A DNA stretch of 64,000 nucleotides, taken from the NCBI GenBank assembly GCA_002150815.3, contig NDFF03000040.1:248001-312000 (forward strand), given 5' to 3'. The notes beneath the pieces are model-generated. The model saw only the letters and a program-made list of their open reading frames with translations. It was not told where the DNA came from and did no database searches. Shown piece by piece: positions 1 to 10,300 of the stretch. Both the position numbers and the translations under genes were made by a program. Each line of letters starts with the position of its first letter. Positions within the stretch are counted from its first letter, which is position 1. The DNA comes from Grammothele lineata (taxonomy: Eukaryota > Basidiomycota > Agaricomycetes > Polyporales > Polyporaceae).

Positions 1-711
1 TGGTGGGCTCAGGTAGGGGATGGGATACATCACGAGTGCGGTCGCCGCAAGCACGCCTATACAGACTGGGGTCTTCGGTGGTAAGTCAGGCGGAAGATTT
101 CCGAACGCATTGGTCTGTGAATGCATCTGAGCAGGTGGAGGCGGGGGTGGTTGAGGCATCCGAGGCTCGGGCGAAGGAGAGCCTGTGAGGTCTATATAAT
201 TGCTCTGCCTGCTAGCCGAGGGTCCCGAGGGTCCCGAGGGTCGGGAACCATTGGGTGTAGCGGCGGACGATGGTGGATAGTCTAGCGGATTCGCGGAAGA
301 GTGGTTCGGGGTTGGCTGGAAGAAGGCCGAGGAGGTAGAAGGACCCTTGAAGCGGAGCGCGTTCGGGGAAGGATTGTCGTAATTGTCGCGGTAATATGAC
401 GCGCTCGAGGACGCTTGGGGTAGGTACGAACCGGAGCTAGACGGTGTGTTGAGCTGATCCGGTGGTGCGAGGCTGGAATGAGACATGGCGGGGGAGAGCC
501 CTGAAGAGGACTGGCGGCTGTATGAGGAGGAAGGGGTACTTGTGGTGGGGTAATGCGCAACAAACGACCTGGACATTGGGCAATGACGTTTGGGCATGCG
601 TTCGGTGGTATGGATGTCATCGTCGTCGTCGTCGAGGGTGAGATCGATGTGGTTAGCCTGGGAGTGGACGGGCGGAGGGTAGGTCGCGGTGGCGGTGGGA
701 TGCGAAGCCAT
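1..711 (-). CDS. N-terminal part of an acidic, Ser/Pro-rich protein; possibly an SNF2-type helicase
   Basis: The frame opens at the ATG at 711 and stays open to the window edge, so the C-terminus is missing. The first 30 residues hold an IDLTL motif followed by a run of seven Asp, then a long Ser/Pro/Gln-rich disordered stretch. A second IDLTGSPSPEP motif is followed by a hydrophobic stretch reading KTPVCIGVLAATALVMYPIP near the edge. IDLT-type acidic motifs are typical SUMO-interaction or nuclear protein motifs. The hydrophobic block resembles, from memory, the region just before the helicase domain of fungal SNF2/Rad5-like ATPases, but no ATPase motif is visible here, so this is a weak guess. 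A possible short intron at the edge cannot be excluded. I am confident that it is coding and unsure of the function. Confidence 0.6.
   Translation of the reverse strand, partial: MASHPTATATYPPPVHSQANHIDLTLDDDDDDIHTTERMPKRHCPMSRSFVAHYPTTSTPSSSYSRQSSSGLSPAMSHSSLAPPDQLNTPSSSGSYLPQASSSASYYRDNYDNPSPNALRFKGPSTSSAFFQPTPNHSSANPLDYPPSSAATPNGSRPSGPSGPSASRQSNYIDLTGSPSPEPRMPQPPPPPPAQMHSQTNAFGNLPPDLPPKTPVCIGVLAATALVMYPIPYLSPP
219..246. repeat. Three-copy 9-bp tandem repeat inside the partial CDS
   Basis: The unit GGGTCCCGA repeats about three times. On the coding (minus) strand it encodes repeated Pro-Ser-Gly in the disordered region, so it is a coding microsatellite that expands in frame. Confidence 0.7.
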
Positions 712-1904
712 GGGCAGCGACGACGGCGGGCGGCGGTGGTCGGGGAGGAAGAAGAGGGACGGGACAAGAAGAGGACGATGTCCGGAAAGCCGCGCAGAGA
801 GCCGGCGCAAGATTGCAGCGTCGGGCGAGCAAGCCAGACGGAATAAGAGGTCGGGCCAGTGTCGGGTCGCTTATTGGCTCAAGCTGGGCGTTCATAAGCC
901 TTCTTACTCACTCTATGGCCCTCGCTTACGTGACTATTCCTGCCTCGCTTGCCGCAATGGGCCCCTCCCCACACGTGACCCTCCCCGGCCACCCGCAGCC
1001 GCCAGTGCCACTCGCCTAGAGGCTGGCGCCCGTTTGGCGCCCCTTCCGCACCGGAATCCGCGTCATTCCTCTCGCCCAGTGCGCGTCCACAACCAAGTAC
1101 CGCAACCTACTGCAGCCCGGCTTCGTGCTTCATCGCCGGCGGCATGCGTACCTACACTGCACATATTGAACCCTCCTCCGTCGTCTCGGAATCACCTCCC
1201 CCGCTAGGCATCTGGGTAGCCACGGCCCCCTCCGCTGACAAACACAAACTCGCAGTGCTTATTCGACCATAATTCCTAGAGTGCATTTCCTATCTAGATC
1301 CGCTCTGCAGTAGCACGGCTGCCGGGACGCCATGTCATCAGACGCCTCCGACTCCCCACGCGTCCTCTGACCCAACTAAGCGCAGCCTCCGTCGTGCATA
1401 CGCTTCCTGTCAGCTCCCGACTTGCGGTCTAAGGCGAAGCAGTACGCGTGTCCGCATCCCGTGTATGTTACCTGCTAGCTTCGCTTGCCTCCGAATACCA
1501 AGCCTCGCTGACCCCCGCGTTCGTCGTTGACGCGGTTCCGATTCGATCCCACTCAGATACGTCTATATTAAGGCTGTTCGAGTCTATCGAAACGTTTCCT
1601 CGGGCAACCGGAGCCGTCAATCACCCGCACACTCACGCATGTTCTTCTCCTGTGTTGTGACAGCATGGAGCGCGTCCGCGAGACCCTCCACGGCTCTTCT
1701 CATAATTTGTTGAAGATCTAATCCATTCGCCGTGGGCTGGCATGTGCCTCGGCTAAACACCACGCGCGCGGTCCTCCATGAGGGTGTTCTGATCCTTCTT
1801 TACCATTACACGGCCCGTAACTTTACTGGAAGCGTTATCATCTCCGTGGATGCATACCGTGCCTCCTCACGATCTTCACAGCACCCTCCCGGATCGCACA
1901 GGCC
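712..1904. other. Intergenic region between two divergent genes
   Basis: About 1.2 kb separates the start codons of the minus-strand gene at 711 and the hexosaminidase at 1905, so both promoters must lie here. The sequence is C-rich on the plus strand with many short CT tracts. The open frames present have no conserved motif and biased, low-complexity translations. I see no clear TATA box, RNA gene or repeat. Confidence 0.6.
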
Positions 1905-4900
1905 ATGGGCTGTTGCCATCTCGTCTTCCTCCTCTCCGCGCTGTTCCTGCCCACAGTGGCAGTGGACTTACCGCCTCTTGTGCCCGCGGTCCGTCAGTTT
2001 ACGCCGCGGGGCGATGCGTCTTCTTCATTCCAGCTGTCCAATAGTGTCCACGTCGTGGTGGACGCGAAGAATGCACAGGTGTCCGAAGATAGCGGTCTCA
2101 CCCTCATCCCTCCCAGTCTCCTCGCGTTTGCACAGACGTTCAAGGCAGATTTCCAAGAGCTTTTTTCGCAGACACACGTCTCCTTGTCCGTGGGCGATAC
2201 GGATTCGTCGCTAGACGCCGAAAACTCCTCCGATATTATCACGATCTCCCTGTCCGACCAACTGCAAACCACATATGCCGACGGATCTGTCACGACGGAA
2301 GGGTATGAGATGGACGTATCCGAGTCGAAAATTCGGATAGTCGCCGCAGGAAGCAAGGGTGCGTTCTGGGCCACACGGACGCTCTTGCAAGGCCTCGTCC
2401 TGTCCGGTGGCATATTCCCGGTCGGAAAAGTCGTGGACCAACCAGATTGGCGCACGCGAGGTTTTATGCTAGGTTAGTGCAGACAATAGGGTGGCCCAGT
2501 GCCGTTCGTCTATTCACCAACCATTTTCTCCTTCTAGACGTTGGTAGGCAGTGGTACCCTATTAGCTTCTTGAGCGAATTGTGCACGTACGCGTCCTGGT
2601 TTAAAATCAGTGAATTCGTGAGTAAATTAACCGCTTTGGATTCTGCGGCGGTTAGGGGCTACGCCACCGTCATTGGCAAGTGGCTGACCGAGCATGTCAC
2701 CCACAGCACGTCCACCTCTCGGACAACGTCAGTCCCAATGGGCGTGACCCAAACACGACATATGCTCGTTTTCGACTGCGTCCGGAAGACAGCGCGTTGG
2801 CTGGGCTCGCACCACACCTGAACGAGACGTATTCGCGCGACGATTTTCAGGCGTTTCAGGCGCATTGTGCCTCCCGCGGCGTTACAGTAAGCAGATGATT
2901 TACCATCACCGTCTATGACCGAGGAGCTGAGTCTCGCATGCGTTTAGGTGATACCTGAGCTAGAGTCGGTATGTACCAGAACGTTCCGATCTTTATAATC
3001 TAGCATTAAAGATGCACAAATCTGACGTTATTCTCTGGATCACGATCGCGCGAACACTCATCTACCAGCCCGGGCACGCGTTAGTCATCACGCAATGGAA
3101 ACCTGAACTCGCGCTTTCGTCCGATCCCACGCTGATCAACTTGACCGTGCCGGACGCAATCCCGACGATCAAGTTAATATGGAAGGGTGCGTGTTTAGTG
3201 CGCCGTCTCCAAGTCGAGCCAAGCTGAACGGACATGCGGTGGGTGCTATTGCGCGAACAAATCGCGTGTAGAGTTCCTTCCGTGGTTCCACACCAGTGCG
3301 TGTTCGTCCGGCATGCTGCTCTGGTACGGCGTCAGCTAACCTACATGCCACTGTCCTGCAGAGCAAGTTTCGATCGGTGCGGACGAGTATAATTCGTCGC
3401 TCGCTGACGACTATAATAATTTTGTGAATGATATGGTGGGAGCAGCTGTGGTTGTCCAAAGATGTGCAGCTGACGAACACTACTCAGAGCGAATTTATCA
3501 GCAAAGAGAGCGGGGGTACGAAGTCGATCCGGATATGGGGCACGCGCGAGCCCTCCAATACTACATTTGTCAGCAAAAATATCACCATCCAGCACTGGTA
3601 TGTCTTTCGACCTCGAGTAACTTGTGACTCCATTCAGTCTTCTAACCGTCGGGTCTCGCGCATAAGGGATTTCTCAGATGATGACCCCTTTCAGCTCATT
3701 CAGATGGGCTACGACGTCATTAACAGGTGAGCGTTAGAGTTTTACTCCATCTAGACTCCGGACCCCAGGTCCCGCGGCATGAATTCGATGCTGACCCACT
3801 GGTTGTCCCTAGCGAGGATTCGTTCCAGTATATTGTCATGAAGCAGGTAGTCAATTAGTCAGGCTCGCTCGCCCGAAGGCCGCGGACTGACGTCGGTGCG
3901 CGCCCCGTCGGCCGCAGTCCGGCTCTTTTCCGCAGATGCTCAACCAGACGAGGCTTTGGGATGGCGCGAACGTAAATACCGGCGGTATCTGGGACCCACA
4001 CACTTTCGACAGGGGTAAGCCGGCATTTGCAGCTGGTCTCGCCCGGCCCGCTGAATGACCAATTGCCGATCGGATTTACTGAACGTCGACTTTGCCTTTC
4101 CCTTCGGGATTTACAACAGGAAATGCATCCAACAACCCAAACCTCTCGGACCCGCGGCTCAAAGGCTCCATCATGGTAAGCGGTCATTTGCCGGTCCTGG
4201 GGTCTAGCGACCGCCGATCCGCGGTATTCGAGTGGGTCTTGTGACGTCCGCTAACCGCGACGTCCCACCATTCAGGCGGCCTGGAACGACCACGGGCCCA
4301 CGGCAAGCACATTCCTTGAAGCATTTTACGCCCTCAAGGCGGGTCTCCCCGTGGTCGCCAGCGCCGCGTGGCAGGCCGCTGCACGCGCGAACCACCTCAC
4401 CCACGCACAGTTTCTTGCAGGCTTCCCCGCACTTGAGGCGCATGCCCCAGGCCAAAACCTAGACCGTCGTGTACCGAGCGCGGGCGCGGTCGTACTATCT
4501 TACAACCTTTCCGCGGGACTTCCTCCACAAGGTGGTATAGTGACGGACCACAGCGGGAACGGGTACGACGCCCATGTGGGTTCGGACGGTGTACTGCGGA
4601 CCCCGCTGGGTAGCAAGGGGTTCAATTACACGCTCCTACTTCGCGTAGCGCTCAGCGGGTCTCCGGGAACTCTCCTTGCTGGACCAGACGACGAGTTCGG
4701 GATCGTTGTGGGGGAGGGAGGACTGACGCTCGCTTTCGCATCGTCGAACATCACGTATCCGCTTTCCTCCTTCACGCTGCCGTCTCCGTCTGAGAACGCG
4801 ACGGAGGTTACGGAGATCCTCTTGACAGGCACCGAGGCTGGCACGTCGGCCACCATCAATGGTGTCAACGCGGGCACCTTCCTCACCACGATCGTCGGTT

Positions 4901-5025
4901 CGAACGTAACGGTGACGATGGCGTTTGTGGCACCCATACGGACTCTCGGAGGGTTAGGTGGGCGAATAGAAAGCCTAGCATTGTGGGATGGGATTCGGAG
5001 CGGCGAGGTATTGAACGGAATGTAG
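1905..5025 (+). CDS. Secreted GH20 beta-N-acetylhexosaminidase with C-terminal LamG-like module
   Basis: It removes terminal N-acetylglucosamine from chitin oligomers and glycans outside the cell. A hydrophobic signal peptide (about residues 1-20) opens the protein. I read 13 exons: 1905-2472, 2538-2617, 2707-2886, 2948-2968, 3069-3186, 3272-3295, 3362-3435, 3488-3597, 3667-3726, 3813-3846, 3936-4014, 4120-4175 and 4276-5025. They total 2154 bases (717 residues) and keep frame throughout. Conserved GH20 blocks appear in order: RGFMLDVGRQWYP, HVHLSDN, PGHALVI, FLPWFHTKQV, the catalytic Asp-Glu pair in GADEY, SIRIWGT, QHW and AAWNDHGP. The last about 180 residues form a separate beta-rich block (DHSGNGYDAH...LALWDG) resembling a concanavalin/LamG fold. 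The donor after exon 7 is GTGGGA, a weak site. The family call is secure; individual splice sites are inferred. Confidence 0.93.
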
Positions 5026-5596
5026 ATTCCAGCGATTCCGGTGTCCAAGTAGTAGTGAATGAACAAGTATATGTGATAGTCAGGACGCACGTCATGACAG
5101 GGGTCGTGTGCCGAAGCGTATTCATAGAGAACATCATGAATACCGTCCAGACTGGTTCTACGGGGATACAAAGTAGCATGGGGAAGGGCGTGTTGATACA
5201 TTCAGAAACTTAAAGGTAGCAGACTCAGGACGAGAGTACGAGAACGCATGGGAGGTGGGGGATGACGTGCATTACGATTACCTTGGGTACGCGAATTACT
5301 GGCCGGTGTAGACTAGTGACAAAAACGACTGACTATGTAGCTGTGAATCCACTTGTAGATAGCACTCGTCCGGGATAGGCGCGGCCGTAATTGGGCTCGA
5401 AAGTGAGACGACGGCGAGCTCGGCTGCAAAACCGACTGTGAGCGTCGCAATTGAGCTCGGCATTGGGCCAATGTCGAGCTCAATTACGACCGCACCTTCC
5501 CCGACACACAGCACTAGTTTACACCGGCGCAAGGTATTCACGTGAAGGGCGCACATCGTCTCATGTCTCAGGTTAGGACGCTGCAAAGACATAGTG
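5026..5596. other. Intergenic region between convergent genes
   Basis: This is the shared 3' region of the hexosaminidase (+) and the RNase III-like gene (-). It holds the inverted-repeat element at 5381-5493. No coding signal is convincing. Confidence 0.6.
5381..5493. repeat. Nested inverted repeat (113 bp) able to form a cruciform or hairpin
   Basis: The outer arms 5381-5399 and 5475-5493 are reverse complements at 17 of 19 positions. The inner arms AATTGAGCTCG (5449-5459) and CGAGCTCAATT (5475-5485) are perfect, and the 15-base spacer GCATTGGGCCAATGT is itself almost palindromic. GAGCTC recurs three times. The right arm can therefore pair with either of two left arms. It lies between two convergent 3' ends, so it could be a MITE remnant or a transcript-end structure. 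Confidence 0.75.
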
Positions 5597-6913
5597 TCAG
5601 ACTAGCGGCAACAGTGTGTATGTGAGTCCCCTTACTGCGGGGAGCCCATCCCATGGCGTGATAGGCTTGCCGTGCAGCCTCTTCTTTTGCCAGCTGTTTA
5701 CTAGTCCCTGTACCCACGCCCTTCTCGATGCCGTTGACTGAACCATAATATTCAGCGAACGCCCACGTAATAGGAAGCCGAGGAAGCCTACCGAGGCATT
5801 GTACGGTCCAGCGTCCAGCATGTGCGGGGCCGTAAAACTGCGCGGGATACTGGACCTCCAGCCTGCGCTGTTGCGCAGTCTGGTTGAACAGGGGGAGAAA
5901 TGCCGACTGTGGCTGCGCTGGGGCGAGGGGATTAGGAGGAAGCGGAGGAGGTACCGATAGTGGAGGAGGGGGAGGAGGAGGAGCGAATGTGGGGGGCTGC
6001 GGTGGCATGGCATGTGGAAAGGGATTGTAATGCCCGTAGCTCGAACCCCCCACACCCGCACCCGAACCCAGAGGCATTGCCATCGGGGAATCCGTCCTAG
6101 ACCGCTTCGTCTCCGGTCCTGAATACTGCCCTTGTTCTACCTTCGGTTGGGCCGAGGGATCAACGAGGGCCGAGATCCAGTTCAGAACCGCGGTGAAGCC
6201 GCCTCCGACGTACACCGCGCCGACGTATGCATCCATGAGAAACCGTGTCTCCTGCTGCGGCATGAGGCCCGTTGGCAGAATAGTCGATAGTGAGTACGAC
6301 GCACCACTGGGTCCTTGAGGTCGACATTCTTTGCGTGGCGGACCTTGTCGCGCCACTTGTACCCATCCACCCATTGCTCTATCCGCTCAGGAAGTTTCTC
6401 GACGACCTCCACCTAAGCCGCTTTGAGTAAGGCAAGCGATCTGTGAAGGGATGGCTCGGCGCACCTGGAGGTCTTCCGCATTCAGCATCGGCCTCTTGTC
6501 AAACATTACACTCGTGTACGCCGCATCCAACATCCGGTGGCCAATCGTGCGCAGCCTTTGCCCATCGCCGTAAGGAGAGTCGGTGTTCATCGGAGCATTA
6601 GGAAAACGAATGGAGTGGTGGACAAAAATCTCGAGCATTGCCTCGCCGTCGATCTGAGGGGCAGGGGGCAGGCCGGTATCCATATTTTGGGTCGTTGTTG
6701 AGGAGGAACGGGAACGCTTCAAGGTCGGGGTCGGGCTACAAGCCTTGGATGGCGAGGAGGAGGTAGGACACGTGCCGTCTACACAAGGAGGATATAAGCC
6801 TTCCCGTCTGGTGCTGCGGTAAGTGGATACAGCAGACGGAACAAACCAGACTGATCTTGAGTCGGAGCGACGACGTGTGCTGCGGTAAACCGGCTCGCGA
6901 GGGCGTCTGACAT
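5597..6913 (-). CDS. RNase III-like domain plus dsRNA-binding protein, probably catalytically inactive
   Basis: The central part has the RNase III fold. An N-terminal helix block (MLEIFVHHSIRFPNAPM) is followed by a degenerate signature (DGQRLRTIGHRML) and by FLMDAYVGAVYVGGG, which matches the second conserved block. A Pro-rich linker (about 60 residues) leads to a C-terminal dsRNA-binding domain ending GTGTSKQLAKEEAARQAYHAMGW. Compared with the classical ERLEFLGD motif, the catalytic Glu and Asp are replaced by Arg and His, and in the second block one acidic residue is lost and the other is Asp. Introns are read at about 6459-6416, 6311-6258 and near 5625. After the last intron the protein ends within two codons, at 5597. 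The 5' end is uncertain. An ATG at 6913 starts a good 44-residue frame that needs a short intron near 6780 to join. A role in RNA binding, as in mitoribosomal or Dicer-like accessory proteins, is inferred. Confidence 0.72.
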
Positions 6914-7308
6914 CTCACTTGTACTTAAGAGCACACTCGGGCTGGGGGACCGCAGACCACAGGGTACGGGCTGGCGGTGTTTTCAAGGTTCTTCGACTCA
7001 CAAAGGCAAATCAACTCCCGCACAGACCGGTTTCCGTGCTAGGCGCGCCGCTCGTCCACCGCGTGTTCGCCAACACATCGGCCCCGGGCAGGGCCTAGTC
7101 AGACCACAGAAGCGCCATGCATGAACAAAAGACTATTTGGGCGTGCATGAGCGTGTTCACTAAAGCCTAAGCATCAAGTATTGTTGACTAGATCTGCTCT
7201 ACAATAGTCATCTACATCGCTACCGCAGCGGAAAAACACCATAACATATCCCGCAGCGTCCGGTACTCACTCCGAGTCATCACACGATCGGCGCATGTAC
7301 ACCGTCCT
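6914..7308. other. Intergenic region, no gene seen
   Basis: About 400 bases lie between the start region of the RNase III-like gene and the stop codon of the chromatin remodeller, both on the minus strand. It should contain the remodeller's 3' UTR and the promoter of the RNase III-like gene. No RNA gene or repeat was recognised. Confidence 0.5.
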
Positions 7309-10300
7309 TCATAGCTTATTCAAGTCAGTGGTAGGCGCAGACTGCGTCTGCATAGATGACAGAGCTATTGCGCGTCTCTGTTGTTTTCTCAAGATCTTCT
7401 GCAACTTGGCCACCGTCTCCGATTGTGCAGGGTCCTGCGAGAGCCGTTGAATGGCCGCGTTGACGCTACCAGGAAAGAGCCGATTTGTTAGGGGAAAGCA
7501 TAGTCACGTCCCGACCGCTAATCTCACCTGGACGGCCCTAGTGCCACTTGCGGGCAGTCCTTCACCGAGTGAAACGGCGGACGATTGCAAATGGCGCACG
7601 GCCCTATTTTGCTCTTGGCTTGCTTGACCACAGAGGGCCCCGCCGGTGCCACCTGTGAGGACGCAGGCTGCGAGGAACTACCGGCGGCCGCGGCGGGAGG
7701 AATGCTCGGAGGTGGAGAAGCTGCGGTCGCAATGCCGTTAACGCGTGACGGGCCAGCGATAGCGACATTGTTTGAATGTCCTGGATTGCTGTGGGATTGG
7801 ACCACGGGACGGGAAATGTGACTGTCGGCCTTGTGTTTTTTCGCCGGTTGCGGGGCGGGCGGGGCAGGAGGCGTTTCCACGAGGTGAAGTGGCTGACCGT
7901 ATATAAGGTCAATCTTCCCAAGCCGGAGCAATGTCTCGTCGATAACCCGGATAGCGGCACGCTATATCCCATTGGTCAGTAAGCGAGTAGCTACTGAATC
8001 CGTATACGACGTAACACGACGTACTCGTTCTTCTGGCGTCTCATCGCCAGCATGTTGCATGAGCATCAACCTATATTGTGCCAAGTTCGCGGGATCCTCG
8101 GTCATAGAACACTGACCGGGGCCATGGCGGTTCCCGCACAGTCCACAAAGCTCCGCATGAGGGTCGGACACCGGCTGACGTGCATGCGCAGGAGACGATG
8201 AACGGCGTGTGTTTGTGCGCTTCTTGCGTGATCCCCCGGGCGGGTGCAGCGTCTGCGCAAGCGGCGGAGGCGAGCTAAGATTTGACGGCAGCATGAATTG
8301 TATGTCGTCAATGTCCATGGGCGCGCCCATTGACCCATCGCTGTCCACGTCAGGGTCTGATACGGGAGCGTGGAAGTCAGAGTCATCAGATCCTGTAGAC
8401 TTGCCCTTCGACTGCTTCCGTTTCTTCGATTTGTTCTTCTTGTCTTTGGTCGGCGTATCGCCCAGGTCAATGTGTTGCTGCTGTAATGCTCAAATGAGAC
8501 CCCATTGCAGTGCACCGGTGATAAACATACTTGAGGAAAGACCGCAGCTGCCTTGCGTCGCACACCACGTCCGGTGAGCTCTTTCTCCTTCTCGATTGCC
8601 TTCCGCGCCGCAATGAGCTCCAGTGCCTTTGCCCATGAGTCCGACTCCTCTGAATTCTCGGGTAACTCGTCTGCCAACTCCTCTAAGCCCTTGTCCGCGG
8701 ACCAGACCTTGGCGAAAGCAAATAATGATCCAGCGCTGCCGGTCTCCGGTTCAATCACATCACCCTCCTTTTCTGTCTTCTCGATGAGGTTCTCGATGTC
8801 ATTCTCGGAGTCTAGGATACGATGGAAGTGAGATCTTGGTACTTATTGCCCAGAGGTTACTTACAATGAACCTCCCAAGCTACGGTTTCTTCATTATCCT
8901 CGAATAAAGCTTTGGCGCCGAACATGAGAATGGACTGAACATCCTCCTTGCTACCGCTGTCGTCGTCCATTTTCTGGACAATCAGGTGATCCAAAACGAG
9001 CTTTTTCTTCCCGGTTTGCATGATGCGCTCTGTGAAACATCGTGATGCAAGCCCTTTCAGACCTCTCGTGTAGTAGCTCACCTTCCGCTGAATCCTTGAC
9101 CATGAGCTTGAACACGAGCACGGTTTTCTTTTGACCATACCGATGAGAACGAGCGATGGCTTGCAGATCCTGAGTGGATTGCCGATGAACGCAATGTTCG
9201 CACAAAGAAAATTCGTTTTAGACCTACCTGATGTGGGTTGAAGTCGGGATCAAAGATAATGACAGTGTCTGCACTCCACAAGTTAATGCCGACACCGCCC
9301 GCGCGCGTCGAAAGCAGGTAGATGAAGACGTCCGAGTCAGGCTTGTTGAACTCGTCCATGCCTTTTTGTCTCGCGGCTTGTTTCGTGTTCCCATCCTGTG
9401 CAACTTCGTCAGTAGGTTCGCGTGCTATCCATCTTGCACACCTACCAGTCGCAAGTACTTGATTCCCTCGCCAGTAAGAAAATCCTCGATAATATCTAGC
9501 GCAATGACGAACTAAGAATGGCTCAGCAATGCAATGAAAAAGAGTTTTGTTAGAGAATCAAACCTGGCTGAACAAAAGTACACGGTGGCCACGAGCACGC
9601 AACTTAGGTAACAACATTTTCAGCAGGCGTAATTTCGCGCTGGCACCAATTAACCTGTCGTGCGTTTCTTGCGGGGGTAGGCCCCTCGGCTCGATCGTGT
9701 CAGATACAAGATATGGGTGCTGGAGACACCTGTGAACAGCATGTTAAGTGAATGATATCACTGAGTCACGCTATCTCTTACTTGCGAAGCTGCATGAGCA
9801 TGTTGTTCATATTGGTCTTCGTAAGAGTGTTGGTGCCTTTTGCCGCATTCCCTTCTGCGAGACTTCGGAGTACATCAAGGTTCTGGCCTGCATACATGCG
9901 TCATTCATGTCCTTTCAAGACGGAATCATGCATTCTTACTGAGAATGGACCGATAGATCTCCTTCTGTAATGGTGCCATACTGATCGGGACGATGACTTC
10001 ATTCTGTGTATCTGTCAGAACTGTGACTGATAGACTTCGGAGAAGGCACACCTTCGGTGGAAGCTGCAAAACCTCGGACTTGATGCGACGAAGGAAATAC
10101 GGCTTGAGCTTCTGATGAAGATCTTTCACCAGCTCATCAGTAAGCTCCTCGTATTCCTTTGATAAAGCTTCCAAGTCCTTCCACTCGTTAGGGTCCAAGA
10201 AATTCATGAGATTGAACAATTCGCGGATGTTATTATTTAACGGAGTCTGTATGATCCACATTTAGCCTAGACTTCGGCCTCAACAACTATACAGAAACTC

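Noticed and set aside
689..1207. 172-residue plus-strand frame upstream of the GH20 gene
   Set aside because: Low-complexity Arg/Pro composition, overlaps the start of the minus-strand gene, no motif.
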